A DNA stretch of 64,000 nucleotides, taken from Plantago major. Its lineage: Eukaryota > Streptophyta > Magnoliopsida > Lamiales > Plantaginaceae. A program made the translations under genes and the position numbers. Below the pieces are notes generated by a model that was given only the letters and a program-made list of their open reading frames with translations, was not told the DNA's origin and ran no database searches. The DNA lies in NCBI GenBank assembly GCA_026545765.1, contig CM048839.1:20274566-20338565 (forward strand). The letters run 5' to 3'. Positions 21,581 through 35,100 of this stretch are shown here, in pieces (the stretch's first letter is position 1; every line of letters begins with the position of its first letter).

Positions 21581-23577
21581 TTCCAAGTATCTTAGTAGAA
21601 GATAGTTTGTAACTATGAAAAGAACAAGTTTGTTGTGGAGCGTGTCCGAATCGTTAACTGAAAAGGAAAAAATCCTTTTTTGTGGGATCCGTCGTTCGTG
21701 TTCTTAGGAATTCAATATATCTCTCCCCCCCCCCCAACTTTCCTTCTACAGTCCGAGTTATGTAATAGCTCGGACTGTAGATGGAAAAGGTATTTGTATC
21801 CGAGATATATAGATCCGAGTACGGTTAGGATCTGAAGAAGCCCTCTGTGGAAGAGTGTAAAGGAAGCCATCCGTTGGGCCAAACATGTGGAATGGTTCAC
21901 TTGGGCTGATGAACAGTGGTTCAAAAGGCCCAATATGTCATCTATCCGGCCCACTGGAAAGGATCCCGAAGGAACCGATGCAACCGTTGGATTTGAGGAG
22001 ATCAACGGTGGGGATAGAAACTCAAGTGATGTGACGTTTCTGAGGAGAATTAATTGGGGAGTACTGTCACTGCGCCTTTTGTGAATCGGCGCAGCCATTG
22101 GATTAAAAAGATGAACGGTTGGGATTAGAATCCAGGTGATGCGACGTTTCGACTTTCCCAATTGCCCCTTACAAATAGTTACCTAATATGTCGTTTTCAC
22201 ACTTTAGCCACCTCGAATACTCAGAGCGATTCTCAAGTGATCCGAGCAATCAAAGAGCAATCCGAGCAACTAAAACTCGCAAAATCTTGCACTTTCCACC
22301 TCAGACCAAACTTACCAAGTCAACTTTATCAAGTAAGTATGTCTCGATTCTTCCTGAAGTTTTACTTTGTTATGAAATGCTTGCTGCATGCTTGTATGCT
22401 TCTCCCCTGGTCGATTACCTGCCTGTTGATTCCGTGGTTGTAAATGTTGCTAGTGGTAGATTCCAGTAGTATACTTAGTTGGAATACTCTTCCAGTGTGC
22501 GATATCGTACTAACTTCCTTCACTGGTAACTTGTTGATTCGCCTTGTATATCATGTCCAATGTAACTAAAATTCGATAATGCATGCCTGTTTGGTGATGT
22601 GTTGGTGTCGATTGGCACACAGTCTTTCATAAGTTGTCCATGTTAACGTGCTGGGTAGGGTAGATAATAGTAATTACGATAGCGTTTTGTGCCAAGTTTA
22701 GTGCCCATAGTGTTATGAGACTGTACTTCATGCAGAAAATCTGGTAAAGTAGAACTTCCTCGGATCGCTTGACTTAATAAGATATCTAAGTGAACTCTCG
22801 GACAATCACAATCATCATTTCTGATCCGTTTCCTTCTGCCCTAGGATGTCCGGGAGCGATAGTCAGAACCACCACGAGGCTCAAGGTTACGATGATGGAG
22901 TAAACTTGGGGACTGAGTCCGTGGACGTAACCACATCCGTAGGAGACTATTTGGTCGTGGAGCTCGTGTCTTCTAGGGACTCTGACGCTGGAGAAAGGGT
23001 CCGTGGTGCAGCAGAGACTCAGCCTGTCGTGGTAGTGGGTCAAGGAGATGTTGCTAGGACTAGGTCGCTAGTCCAATCACGGACCATAGGTGGTGTTGGG
23101 GCGTACATTGGTCCGAATGAACCTCGGACTGAGCAGGTAGGCGGATGATGTAGAGATGTTTGAGGCTGGTGTAGAGGACCGTGTTGTGGTGGAAAAAGGT
23201 TCGACCAACCCAAGTACGTCCGGGAGACCCGATGGTGGAGAAGAGGAGGAGGAAGATGGTGAAGAAGAAGAGGATGATGAGGAGGAAGACGAGGAAGCTT
23301 CTCAAACTGCCCGCCCGCGAAGACGTGCTGGGCGTCGAATTGTGTTGCATCCTAGGGTGTCCGCTCAATCCAGTCTTCCGCTGATTGAGGGCCGTGGGGC
23401 CAAGGCGGCGCAAATCAAATTCCCTCGTCCTGCGTCCGCCGTCGTGATAGCGGATGAATACGGAGAGTTGAATGCGGACGGGCTACTCCCTACTTGTCCG
23501 TCTAAAGTAAAATCTGAAGACATTCCTGAGTGGAGGCGGAAGTGGGAGATTCCGGAATCCATTGAGATTATGGTTCC

Positions 23578-25585
23578 TGTAACGCCCCGACTTTTGGGTT
23601 TTTAAAATGAGTGAATTTCAGTCGGGACGTCGGGTGAAAGCAGAGCCGAAACGTTTAGTGAAACATGGGAAGTTACAGAAAACCTTTCGTTCGCAGTTGC
23701 TGGAATAAAAAATATATTTTATTCAGCAAATAAAAGCACAAGATTTCAACATTCTTTTCTTTAAAGATACACAATATAACGGGGAAATGACATGAGTTTT
23801 TGAAAAAGACAATAAGACACTATTTTCATTGACAAAAATCCCAAATCCCAACTACACACTTAGTTTGCTGAGTTTATCGGTTGTTCATTCTTCGCCGCCA
23901 TCTCACCTACAAGGAAGGGAATAAAAACAAGTGTGAGAAAAACCTCAATGAGTGTTCAAAGATTTTCGTGAGAAGTTTTCATTAAAATCATAAAAATCAA
24001 GAACATAAAATCCAATAAACTTTCAATAACATATACTTTTCAGGAAAAAAAAAACATTATTTCATGCCGCTCCTTATAACCCCACAGTAAAACAGGCCTT
24101 ATGTCTCCCTGATAGTCGATCAAACTATCCAGTCAGGACCCTGCCATGGTACAGGGGTGGAATTCTACGACCCAACTAAATCAGTGAAGGCTTCTATCAC
24201 TCGATTTAAAGGGAATGGGCAAAGGAAACCGACAAGTAGCTCGCCAGACACAACTGACCAAACTACAAGCCAATTAACCTGAACCAAACGTATGTATCTT
24301 TCTTGAACTGTCAATCAAAACAAAATAACAATCATATATATACATATCTTTCAAAATCAGTTGAAACATGCTAAAACTCTTTCGTGATTTGGTTTTTATG
24401 CAATAGAAAGTGCGTTTTGGAAACCATGCATTACTTATATATAAGTTGAAAATATATTAAAATACCTTCCAGGTTTTGAAAATAATACATATATATATAT
24501 ATAGTTTTGTAGAACACTCACAATTGAAGGTTAGGAAGAGCAAGAATTATGAAAGTACTTGCAAGAAGAACAAGTTACAAACTTGAAAGAAAAAGATAAT
24601 AGTACTTGGAGACTTTTTTGAAGAAAATGCCCAAAACATTTTTAGACAAATGAGGGCTGGAAAAAGAGGGTATTTATAGGGTGGATTTAGGGAAGGTGAA
24701 AGGGTTGAAGAGCTAAAAAATAAATGGCAATTTAAAAGGCTTAAATTGCACTTAAAACTCATTTTAAAACCAATAATAAAGGTGCAAAATTAAGAGAGAC
24801 CTTTTAATTTTTTCCAAACATTTAAACACAATAACTAATGATAAATTATCATATTTTACTTGGAAAAAAGCTCAAAAACGTTTTTGGCATGACTTAGGGT
24901 CATTTGTACGGAAAAATAAAATGTGACACATAAAAAAATGCAACACTTAGAGCAATTAAATTGAACTCACGATTACACATGCATATGTAACAATTAAACT
25001 TAAAATAGTGAACATGCATATGTAATATTTAACTTACAAGTAACATGCATAAGTAACATGAAAATAAGCATAAAAGATTAATGAAAAGAAAGTCAGAAGG
25101 TCGATCGAAACATAGCTGAAACATAGCATGTAACATTTGACATTACAAGCGACCTTTCGTACCGTAACATGAAAAAAGAAATAAAAATATTTTATTCATT
25201 AAAGAAGCCTCAAGTTTACCAACTCTTGTATTTTGAAATGTATGAATATAAAATAACACTTTAATTTCTAAACATTAAGAGACCCAAACACACATAGAGA
25301 CATGCATGTACATTACATAATTCAAAAGTGACCCTTCACAATATAAATCAATCAAAGAACATATATAATTAGCTTGTATTGTAGTTAAGTAAAAGGAAGA
25401 CTCTTCACATAAATCATCAATCAAGACACTCGCATAAAGACTTCTAAAACAAATAATGAACTTTTAAAACAAACTTCACCAACATACTAAAATAATTCTA
25501 ATATACTTCGAGACAAATAAAGTAACACTAATAAATCATGCAAGGACAAAAAGTACTATGGTACGTCAAAATCTGGGGTGTCACA
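23578..25585 (-). mobile_element. Solo LTR (about 2.0 kb) inserted in the antisense ORF
   Basis: A 2008-bp insertion running TGTAACGCCCC to GGTGTCACA (as read on +), flanked by the 5-bp duplication gttcc at 23573-23577 and 25586-25590. On the - strand it starts TGTGACACCCCAG and has a TATA-type box (ctataaatacc, near 24670-24681), so it probably reads on -. There are no coding parts, primer-binding site or polypurine tract inside, so a solo LTR is the best reading. The family is unknown; long LTRs with these ends are common in plant chromoviruses. It is unrelated in sequence to the copia LTRs here. Confidence 0.8.
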
Positions 25586-28142
25586 GTTCCAGAGCCCGGA
25601 CATGCATTTTACAATCCACCCGCTGGATATATGTGTGCGCATGAAGCGGCCTTTCCTTGTGGGTGGAAGATCCCTATTGCGTCCGAGCTGAAGCACATCT
25701 TGAACCATATTGGTATAGGTCCGAGCCAGGTTATCCCAAAGTCTTTGGGTAACCTTATTTGTTTCGTTGTCTGTTGTAAAAAGAAGGGGCAGCCTGTGAA
25801 TTTTGAGAACTTCAAGCAGCTCTTCCATGTTGCTTTTTGTCCGGGGAATCCACTTTTTTATACCTTTGTAAATAGAAAACCCTACAACTTTATTTCCGAC
25901 TCCATTTTTTCTCTGGGGTCGAAGTGGTGGGATAAATATATTTTTGTGCGGATGGCCCTGAAGCCCGGGATGTCCGCAAGGAGGCGAGCAGCGATGCCAA
26001 AAAGTTCTTAAGGAGAGTATCGGATGGCGCCTTCCGAAGAATGTGGCTTCGTGGGTGGCAGAGATCCATAAGAAGAACGATCCACCTATGTATCCGTTCC
26101 ACGGATTGATTTGTCAGCCGCTGCCCTACTTGTGCGGATTGACAGACGTCGTGGAAGTTGGGGGAAAGACTGACTTCAGTAAGGATCCTTAACTTAGGAT
26201 TTGTGCTTCCCTTCCTTTTGAATGCCTTGTCATGAATTTTCATTCCCGAGATTCCTGTTATTCTCCCTTTACGTATCCGTGTCTGACACTTTTATTTTGT
26301 TGTGTAGCTCACTGGTTTGGTTATATCATGTCAACCCTCCGCGAAAAGAAGAGGCAGCAGCAAGCCCTTGAGCTCGCTACTGGCCAAAGGGCCAAGATAA
26401 TCAACACGTCCGCGGGTATCCCTATGACGGACCCAAAAAATGCGGCGGTGTTTGCTGCGGAGGAGGAGAGGCAGGAGAAGGCGGGTGAGGATCCACAAGT
26501 CTTGGTGGTGCCCGACAAGGGCAAAGGCCCGGTGCCTCGCAGCACCACTGCCTCCAAGCCACCAGCTTCTGCTGCATCCGCACCCCAGTGGGATGTGTTG
26601 ATGCGAGACGCCATTACCTCGGGGAGGAAGAGGGGAGCAACCTCGGATGCCTCTCTTGCAGCGAAGAGGCAGCAGCTGTCCGCTATTTTGCCATCCGACC
26701 AAGCTGCTCTCGATAAGGAATATGAGCGGGCTCGCGGACTCGCTGAGGTCGAGCGGGTTGGAGAGCTCCATGAGTTGTACCAGAGGGTAAGCGGCATATC
26801 AATGTTTTCCTTTCCATGCTTCCAACGTATTATGATAATATAACTTTTGTTTATGCGGACGTCTTGTAGCTCGGATGCATAATCAAGGCCATGCAGTGGA
26901 AGGCTAGTGAGCGGGCCACCATTGAAGAGGACCTGCATAAGGCTATGGCCACATCCGCGGATGAGGCGAAGAAGGTGAAGCAGGCGGAGGCCCAGCTAAA
27001 AGAAAAGAATATGCTGATTGATAAGTTGAAGGCTAGCTGGCAGGAGGTAAAATCGAATTTGAAGTGGCAGGAGAACTTCATCGATAAGTCGATGAAGGCA
27101 TTCCTAGACTCAAAGGATGTGCTCCTCGAGGACCTCCAATATGCCCGCCTTGAGGCTGTCCGGGACTTTATGAAGTCAGACTCCTTCAAGTTTTTCATGG
27201 CGGACAAGTCCGATGCTTCCCACTTGGATGGGTTTTCATCCGCCATCGGCCAGTTGCAGGCCAAGGGACTACTTCCGCAGAACTTCAATTGGAAGGCGGA
27301 AGGATTGATTCCTTCCGCGGATGCTAATGGAGTGGAGGTTCCAGTGGACAATGTGCCGGATGAACGGTTGGCTGCGTGTGAATTTGCGGAGCTGGTCACC
27401 GAGGAAGGTGAGATCGACATCAGGAACGGCGGACCCTTCCTTCCCAAGTGCGTCCCAGATGCTATTGGAAAGGTATGCTTCGTGCCTTTTGAGAACTACA
27501 GGGCGTATTTAAAGGACTGGTACTTCATGCCCTCTCGGATCGTCGGCTATGACGCGGATTTCAACTTGTTCGATAGCATCAAGGCGTCCTTTGATGAAGT
27601 CGCTGCGTCCCGCGCTGCCCGTGCCAACGCTGCTGCCAATCCGTCCTTCACTAATCCGCCGAGAGTTGAAGAAGTTGGGCCAAGCCAACCTCCCCCTCAG
27701 TGAGAAGTCCGTGGTATGCCCCGTGGAACATTTGTAACACTTTGAATTATGATCTTTTGGTGGCACGGAATGTTGCCAAGTACAATATTTATTGTTTCCT
27801 TCGTTCGTAGTAATTATCCCCAGCACAATGCTTTTCATGCTTTAAATCATTACTTGCATTCTCCTTTATTTCCCTTGATCCGTCGTTCATATGCTAAGTT
27901 ATCGTAAATATACCTCTTGCCAACGCGGATCACTTTGAATGACATCTGATGCAAGATAATCAAATCATTATCTTTCTGATCCTCGGACCGTTCATCTTTA
28001 TTGTACCAGTTTACTTTATGGGGATGCATAAGCTTCTAGAATGAGGAAGGTGAAGCAGTGGAATTGTCATTATTACTACGTCCTTTCATCTTCCGAGCCG
28101 TCTGATGATGGACACGTGGCTTGATCGTAAAGATTCTTCGTT

Positions 28143-28152
28143 CCTATAAATA
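28143..28152 (+). promoter_or_regulatory. TATA-type box on the antisense strand of the Tat-like element
   Basis: 'ttcctataaataagg' lies about 100 bp upstream of the open segment starting at 28249, a normal plant core-promoter distance. It suggests a separate antisense transcript. Confidence 0.5.
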
Positions 28153-28629
28153 AGGGCATGGTAATTTTTCCCTTCTCACTGCTTTACCCTTCTTCAATCT
28201 CTCCTTTTTTAGAAATCTTATTCTTCAAAAAAGTCAGATTTCTTCAGGATGTCGGAATCTGCTCGAGAAAAATCAGTCCAAGCTAGACAACTTCACCTTA
28301 ATGCAAGCGCGGTGCTACCCGACTTGGAGAACATAGACTTTGGAGAACCAGACGATCCCAAGTACGATTGCTGTCAGCACTGGGTAAACTGTGCTTGCGG
28401 GAACATGCACCCTCCGATTTACCCTGGTAAAGGCAGGGCGGATGACTCAATTGTTCTCGATCCAGAAGGCGATCCCCCTCTGTGTCCGGTGGTAGCCAGG
28501 AGGCGATCCAAAGAGGAGAGAGAGCGGACGCTGAAGATGATCCGTAGGAGGATCCGAATGCGGCAGCAAGCTCGTCGGGCTCAAGGTGGGGGCCCAGAAT
28601 CTCAAGGCTCAACCTCGGGAATCCATTGA

Positions 28630-29898
28630 AGGGACAAGACGGGGGCATTGACCTATGTATGGTCTTCGGACCTTGGAAAATTATACTCTCCGTTTTCTGT
28701 ATGCTCGGATGGTTTTTCAATGAAATTCAGACTGTCCTTATTAGATAAAATCGTCACCTTTTTCATATCCTTACTTTTTCGGATCATGTTTATACGAATC
28801 TCCCTGTAAGATGATCAGCAAGTACAAACGCGGACGTGGTTAATGGGCTTGTCTAGATCAGATAGGGTAAGCTCAGTCGACCCAACACTGTTCGGCCCAA
28901 CGGATGACCCAAGCCCATTGTCGATGTCAAGGTTCTTACGTGTCGGACGCTTATTGGTTTGTCCCGTCTATAAATACCCGAGCTCTCCTTTGCACTGATT
29001 ATCTAAATCCGACTCCAATTTCATCCTCACTCAAAATTTCCACTTTTTTCTCAAACTCGGATAGGTCTCCATAGTTTGAGCCTGGTAGTGGCCATAAGAA
29101 GATGATTTCTTGACTAGTCTCCCCCTCGAGACTCCCATCCACTCTCAAATCGGTGCTTGTCTTGCGTTTGAGAGTGGCGTGGGTCTGGAGGGGATGATTG
29201 CTCGAGATCAGTTGGTAGAAAATACAGATCGTGAAAAATGTTCAGATCCGGGGGTAGACTAACGGATGGCCTTATCGGTCGTATGTGTGATCCACCCGGT
29301 AGGAGCTTTTCCTTTCCGGGGAGCTGCTGGCGGGTGGGTCGCCATATGATCAATGCATCAGATCCGTGCTCGGATTCGAGCAAACAGGTACCGTTGAAGG
29401 ACCCCCCTGTCTGGAGATAGAAGGTTTGATGTCGGACATAGTAGATGTGTCCGTCCAATTAAAACATCTTGTGTTGTGCAGGCATATCAGATTCTTGGCT
29501 TTCCCGGAAGTGATGACTAAAGGGAACACTTTCCTGTCGGAGGAATTTACTCAATGGAGGACGACGTTTCTCCGGATAGCTCCTTTACAGTTTATGTATT
29601 GTAGATGTAGATCTGGATAAAGATCTGAAGTTGTAGACTGCAAAGACATTGTCATATGTACTCTATTTCGCATATGAGTAGAATGCATCGCTTGCTTTTT
29701 TATCACTTTGAATGCTAAATTTCAGATTTACGAATCGAAAGATAGAAGTTGTATTGATTTGACGAAAATTCAATTACAACTTGTGGGCTGCATGGCCAAT
29801 GACAAAAGGGTTAACAAAAACAGAACTGACGGACTTCCGCGTAATAAACAGTTTAAGCCTAAAATATCCAAATGATCGGCAGGGGTCCGCTTAACCAT
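28630..29898. other. Spacer of the Tat-like element with a second antisense TATA box
   Basis: Another 'gtctataaatacccg' stands at about 28965-28979 on +, followed by a leader-like stretch and only short open frames (to about 29620). No protein was recognised. Confidence 0.45.
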
Positions 29899-30720
29899 CC
29901 CTATGCGTAAAACTTTTGAAGGTTTCTGGCATTCCAAGTACGCTTGAGTGGGTGTCCGTACTCATCCTCCAATTCGTAGCTTCCGTTCACTCTCGCACCG
30001 ACAATCTTGTAAGGTCCTTCCCATTTAGGCTTAAGCTTCCCAACATTGCTCAAGATATCAGCTCGGCGGAGCACTAGTCGCCGACCTGTAAGTCCTTCGC
30101 TTGAACATGCCTGTTGTAGGCCCGGGCTGCAGTTGCTTGGTACCTGTGGATATTAGCCAATGCTTCAGTTCTTTTCTATTCCAGCATGTCTAGATCGAAT
30201 ATCCGAGCTTCATGATTGACGGAATCATTGAACACTTGGACCCTCATAGTCTCGATGGCAATTTCCGCTGGTATGACTGCCCCTGAGCCATAAACCAGGG
30301 CAAATGGAGTCTCTCTAGTCACGGTCCGCGTAGTGGTGTGATGAGCCCACAGTACGCCATCTAGATCATCCGCCCAACTTTCTTGAGAAGTTCTCAGCCG
30401 CTTCTCTAGGATCTTAACAATTGTCTTGTTTGCAGACTCAGCTTGTCCATTGGCTTGTGGGTATCCGACATATGTGAAGCGTTGTTCAATCTTGAAAGAT
30501 GCCAACCATTCCTTGAGTCTGTTGCCCGAAAATTGAGCACCATTGTCTGAGATAAGAACTCTAGGTAGTCCAAAGCGACAAATGATGTTTTTCCAAATGA
30601 AGGTCCGCACTCGGCTTTCTGTGATGGTTGCCACAGCTTCAGCTTCTACCCATTTGGTGAAATACTCCACGGCCAAAATTAAGAACTTCTTCTATTGAGT
30701 GCCCCTTGGGAATGGTCCGA
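29899..30720 (-). pseudogene. Integrase C-terminal part of the Tat-like element
   Basis: On the - strand the fragment reads LILAVEYFTKWVEAEAVATI, then ICRFGLPRVLISDNGAQFSG (RNase H-like integrase core), YPQANGQAESANKTIVKILE, and a C-terminal stretch with KPKWEGPYKIVGARVNGSYE ending at about 29899. These are typical of Ty3-gypsy Tat/Athila integrases. It is a fossil: broken, and cut on its 5' side by the junction at about 30720. Confidence 0.85.
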
Positions 30721-32100
30721 CAAAAGTCAGAGAGCTATGCTCATTGAAGAAAGGAAAAAGATTCAACTCCAATTGGATGCTCTAGACATTGAGTCTGATT
30801 CTGAGGATGAAGACTTAGATGATTCCACACTGCCTTCTCCAGAAATGTGCGGTGTTTCTCATGAAGTGATCGACTTTGGTCAAAAGAAGAAAGAAGTGTG
30901 TGGAGTGGCTGAAGAAATCTTTCCAGATATCTCGAACATTGAACCTTGTCTAATGGCTGATGAGGTAACACATACTTCTTGTTATACATATGAAAGTGAT
31001 GAGGAAGGAATCAAAGATCTGGAACATCTCAGAAGAGAGCTTGATCTCTAAGAAAGAGAGTTTCTAATGGCCTGAGCTAGAGCCGAAATCTTTGAAGAAG
31101 AAAAGAATTCTCTTGAAAAGGAAAATTCAAAATTACTCAAGATATCCGAGGAAAAGGATGCCGAAATTGCATTTCTGAAAGCTCAGATATCTGAGACTGA
31201 AAAGTCACATGAAGAAGCATTGGCCAATCTTCAAAAGAAATGTGAAGATCTTCTTTCTGAGAATGAAGAACTCAAAAAGAAAGAACTATCTTTTCAATCT
31301 TATGCCAAAGCTAGTGACACTCTTACTGAAGTACAATCTTATTTAAGAGATCCTTCAGAAAAGAGAGGACTTGGGCTAAACACACAGACAGATAGTTCTA
31401 CCACTCAAAATAAGAGTGATGAAAGAGGAACATTTGTTAGTGCTCAGCAAGGTGGTTCCCAAACAACCTACAGTATCGGTCAGAAAGCTAAGGTTGTTGA
31501 CAAAGGAAAGGCAGTTGCGACCAAACCTTTGTGGGAAAAACAAGTCCAAAAGAAATCTGCTGGGAATATTTCTGAAAAGAAACATAACACTGAAAAGTGT
31601 AATCACCCACAGTGCTATGTCTCTCAGAAAGGAAAAATTGCAGGAGCTGACAAATTCTCCTATGTCACGTTTTCTGGAAAGAAAATAGATTACCTAGAGA
31701 CTAGCAAAGCTGCTGAGAAAAGATCTCAGATAGCACCAGGTGCTCGGAATGGTATTGGCTATAAAGCCGTCGGGAAACAACTTGCTCGTGAGTACAAATA
31801 GGAGCAAGAACGATGGTTAAAGGTTAGAATTGCTCACAACAATTATCAGAAGTGGAAGATGAATCAAGCCACTAAAAATCTGAATGCCAGGGCTAGAAGA
31901 AATCTGGCTAGGAAAGCTAAGTTTGCTGAGAAGCAGACTCAGAAACCTGACAGGTATCTGAAAGCACCAAATGGAGCACCAAGAAACACACCAAGGAAGA
32001 AAATAGTTATTAATGACAATGATACTAATCATTTAACTAGAATTCCTCCTTATGTTCCTGTTAGACAAAAGAATGTTCCTAAGAAATTCATTCAAAAATA
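30720..32100 (+). pseudogene. Gag tail of copia element A
   Basis: Acidic, then coiled-coil segments (KKCEDLLSENEELKKKELSF), followed by basic stretches (NLNARARRNLARKAKFAEKQ). The same order is found in element C at about 58400-59600 on -. The apparent start at 30695 lies in the gypsy remnant and is an artefact of the junction. Confidence 0.75.
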
Positions 32101-32199
32101 GATTCCTACTGGAAGATTCTTTAGTCCAGATGGTTCCATCGTTAGTATGAGAACCTAATCTCCTGTTTCCTGTTTTGTGCAGAACACTCTAAGGACTAA

Positions 32200-35100
32200 T
32201 CCAAAGTAGCATTTTGATAGTGGATGTGGGAAGCACATGACAGGAGACAAAGCAAATCTGATTGACTACAGAAAGTGCAATGATGGACCAATTATCAGGT
32301 TTGCTGGAGGAGATGAAAATACAACCATAGGATTTGGCAATATGAAGTTTGGAGCCCTTACAATCTCTGAAGTACTACATGTAAAGGGATTGAAATATAA
32401 TCTCCTAAGCATGAGTCAACTAGTAGACAAAGGGTACACTGTCAAGATCAAGTCAAAACTATGCAAAGTGATTGACAATGAGTCAAAGCAGACAGTCTTG
32501 GTTGCAAGGCGTAAAGGAAATTTTTATGTTGCTGATTGGGCATCCGCCACAACTGAAGAATGTCTCATGGTGAGTCAATCTGGCCACACTGATGAAAATT
32601 GGCTATGGCATAAAAGAATGAGTCACTTGAATTTCAAAACTCTGAACAAGCTAGCCAAGAAAGAGTTGATGGTTGGTTTACCCAAAATGGCATATAGAAA
32701 AGATGATATATGCTCATCTTTCCAAATGGAAAAACAATCTAAAACATCTTTCAAGTCTAAAACTAGACATTCCAGTGAAAGGCCACTGCAAATGTTACAT
32801 ATGGATCTTTTTGAATCCTCTGTAGGAAAGAAGTATGGTCTAGTTGTTGTTGATGATTACTCAAGATTCACTTGGGTTGTCTTTCTCAAACACAAATCTG
32901 ATGCAAGGGTTGAGATAACCAACTTGCTGAATAAACTCGAAGTCATATAAAATGACAAAGTATCTGTAATCAGAACAGTCCACGGTACTGAGTTTGTGAA
33001 CCACTACATAAAAGAGTTTTGTACATGCAAATGTATACAGCATCAACTATCTTCCGTAAGAACACCACAACAAAATGGTGTTGCTGAAAGGAAGAATAGG
33101 ACCCTAAAAGAAGCGGCAAGAACAATGCTCGCTGATAGTGAAATAAGTGAAATCTATTGGGTTGAAGCTGTAAACACAACCTGCTAAACTCAAAATAGAT
33201 GTTTGATTAATAAACACCATGACAAAACTCCTTACGAGCTTTTCATTGGTAGACCCCATAGTATCAAACATCTAAGGGTGTTTGGTTGCAGATGTTTCGT
33301 TCTAAATAATGGAAAAGAATACTTGAGAACATTTCAACCAAAGGCAGATGAAGGAGTATTTCTTGGTTATTCTCTAAATAGTGAAGCCTATAGAATCTAC
33401 AACAAAAGAACGCAAAAGATTGAGGAATCTGTTCATGTAGTATTCTATGAAGGAAACAAGAAAGTACTCTTGAATGATGATCTCTCAGATAGGTTCAAAG
33501 AACTGATGATTAAAGATTCTGAAAAAAGGATCCTCAAAAGGAAACAATTCTATCATTCAAATAGAGGATGAGTCTGACGATGAAAAGCAACCTATGCTTA
33601 GTAACAACCAGATGACTCTAAGACATGATGAAGAATTTCCTACGAGAATTCCAGAAATGGAACAGGATACTGAGAACCTTCATCATGAAGAGGTATCTGA
33701 AAATGAGATTGCTGAAATGCAAGTTCCAGATATCTCTAACACTGAAAGAGTGTAAGATATCCATGGCATTTCTCAGGAGTCAGATATCTCAGATACTGCA
33801 CAAGTATCCCATCAAGATCATATTGATTCGCATTCAAATCAAAATGATATTGATCCTACTAGTTCAAAACCCATTATGAAATGGATAAGAAATCATCCTG
33901 TAAAAGATGTGATTGGTCCCATAGATCAAGGAGTTAGAACTAGAAGAGCAATCGCTGAAAATGCAAATTGTCTCTATGGATGTTTCATATCAAACTATAG
34001 AAGAAGCATTAAAGGATCAAGATTGGATCTCTGCAATGCAAGAAGAGTTGGATCAATTTGAGAGAAACAAAGTCTGGAAACTGGTTCCATTTGTTGACGG
34101 AATATCTGTAATCGGAACCAAGTGGGTTTTCAGAAACAAAATGAATGAGTCTGGTGAAATAACCAGAAACAAAGCTAGGTTGGTTGCCAAGGGATTCACC
34201 CAGAATGAAGGACTAGATTTTGATGAATCTTATGCACCAGTTGCAAGATTGGATGCAATAAGACTCTTTCTAGCCTTTGCAGCTCATAATGACTTTACAG
34301 TTTATCAAATGGATGTCAAGAGTGCATTCCTAAATGGTGAACTTGCTGAGGAAGTCTATGTTGAGCAACCACCAAGTTTTGAAGTTTCCTCAGAAAGTAG
34401 GATGGTCTATAAGCTTCAGAAAGCTCTGTATGGACTGAAACAAGCTCCAAGAGCATGGTATGATACATTGGCCAAATACCTACTAAAAAGTGGTTTCAAG
34501 AAAGGATGTGTTGATGGCATTATATTTGGATCTAAAGACAAGCAACTTTGTGAAGACTTTGCTGAACTCATGAAATGTAAATTTGAGCATGATGGGAGAA
34601 TTGAATTACTTCCTAGGGCTGCAAGTCAAGCAACTCAATGATGGAATATTCATTAGTCAAACAAAGTATGCAAATGACATGCTCAACAAGTTTAATCTAA
34701 AGCCTTCTGAAAAGAATGCTAAGATACCTATGAGCATTGGAACCAAAATGACCTATACTGAATCTGACAAGAGTGTTGAAGAACACAAGTATAGGAAATT
34801 GATTGGGTCTCTACTGTACCTCACTGCAAGTAGACCTGATATTCAATATGCAGTTGGAGTGTGTGCTAGATTTCAGACAAATTCAATGCAATCACACTAC
34901 AACATTGCTATGAAAATATTGAGGTATGTAAAAGGTACTGTAGAAATTGAATTGTGGTATCCAAAAGATAGTGGATTGAGTTTGGTTGGCTATTCAGATG
35001 CCGACTATGCTGGATCATTGCTTGATAGAAAAAGCACCTCAGGAACTTGTCAATTTCTTGGTGCCAGATTGATATCGTGGTTCAGCAAGAAACAAAATTC

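Larger units (their letters stand above)
22110..28629 (+). pseudogene. Antisense ORF region of the Tat-like element
   Basis: Open segments run on the strand opposite to pol: 22846-23148, 23156-23577, 25591-26011, 26328-26788, 26882-27703 and a separate small one at 28249-28629. The second includes a long acidic E/D tract (23240-23310). The third (FYNPPAGYMCAHEAAFPCGW, then FVVCCKK and FVNRKPYNF) resembles the 'putative gypsy type transposon' domain (PF04195 type), common in plant elements of this group. The fourth and fifth are charged and coiled-coil-like (EEDLHKAMATSADEAKKVKQ). The small one is basic and has a Cys/His cluster (CCQHWVNCACGNMH). Short GT...AG intervals between segments suggest splicing. 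Function is unknown. A solo LTR splits the region, so at least this copy is broken. Confidence 0.6.
20640..30720 (-). mobile_element. Tat-like Ty3-gypsy element, 3' part only
   Basis: Fossil LTR retrotransposon on the - strand. Parts present, in element order: C-terminal integrase (about 30720 down to 29899), a spacer with antisense open segments (29620 down to 22846), a polypurine tract, and the 3' LTR (21567 down to 20640). The 5' LTR, gag, protease, reverse transcriptase and RNase H are absent: the element stops at the junction with a copia element at about 30720. The integrase sequence and the long region between pol and 3' LTR with antisense ORFs are characteristic of the Tat/Retand group. 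It is broken, with loss of its 5' half, one large insertion and several smaller breaks. Age cannot be judged from LTR pairs because only one LTR remains. Confidence 0.8.

Noticed and set aside
30695-31051. Open frame starting in the gypsy remnant and running into copia gag
   Set aside because: Its first residues come from antisense gypsy sequence across the junction, so the start is an artefact and not a fusion gene.
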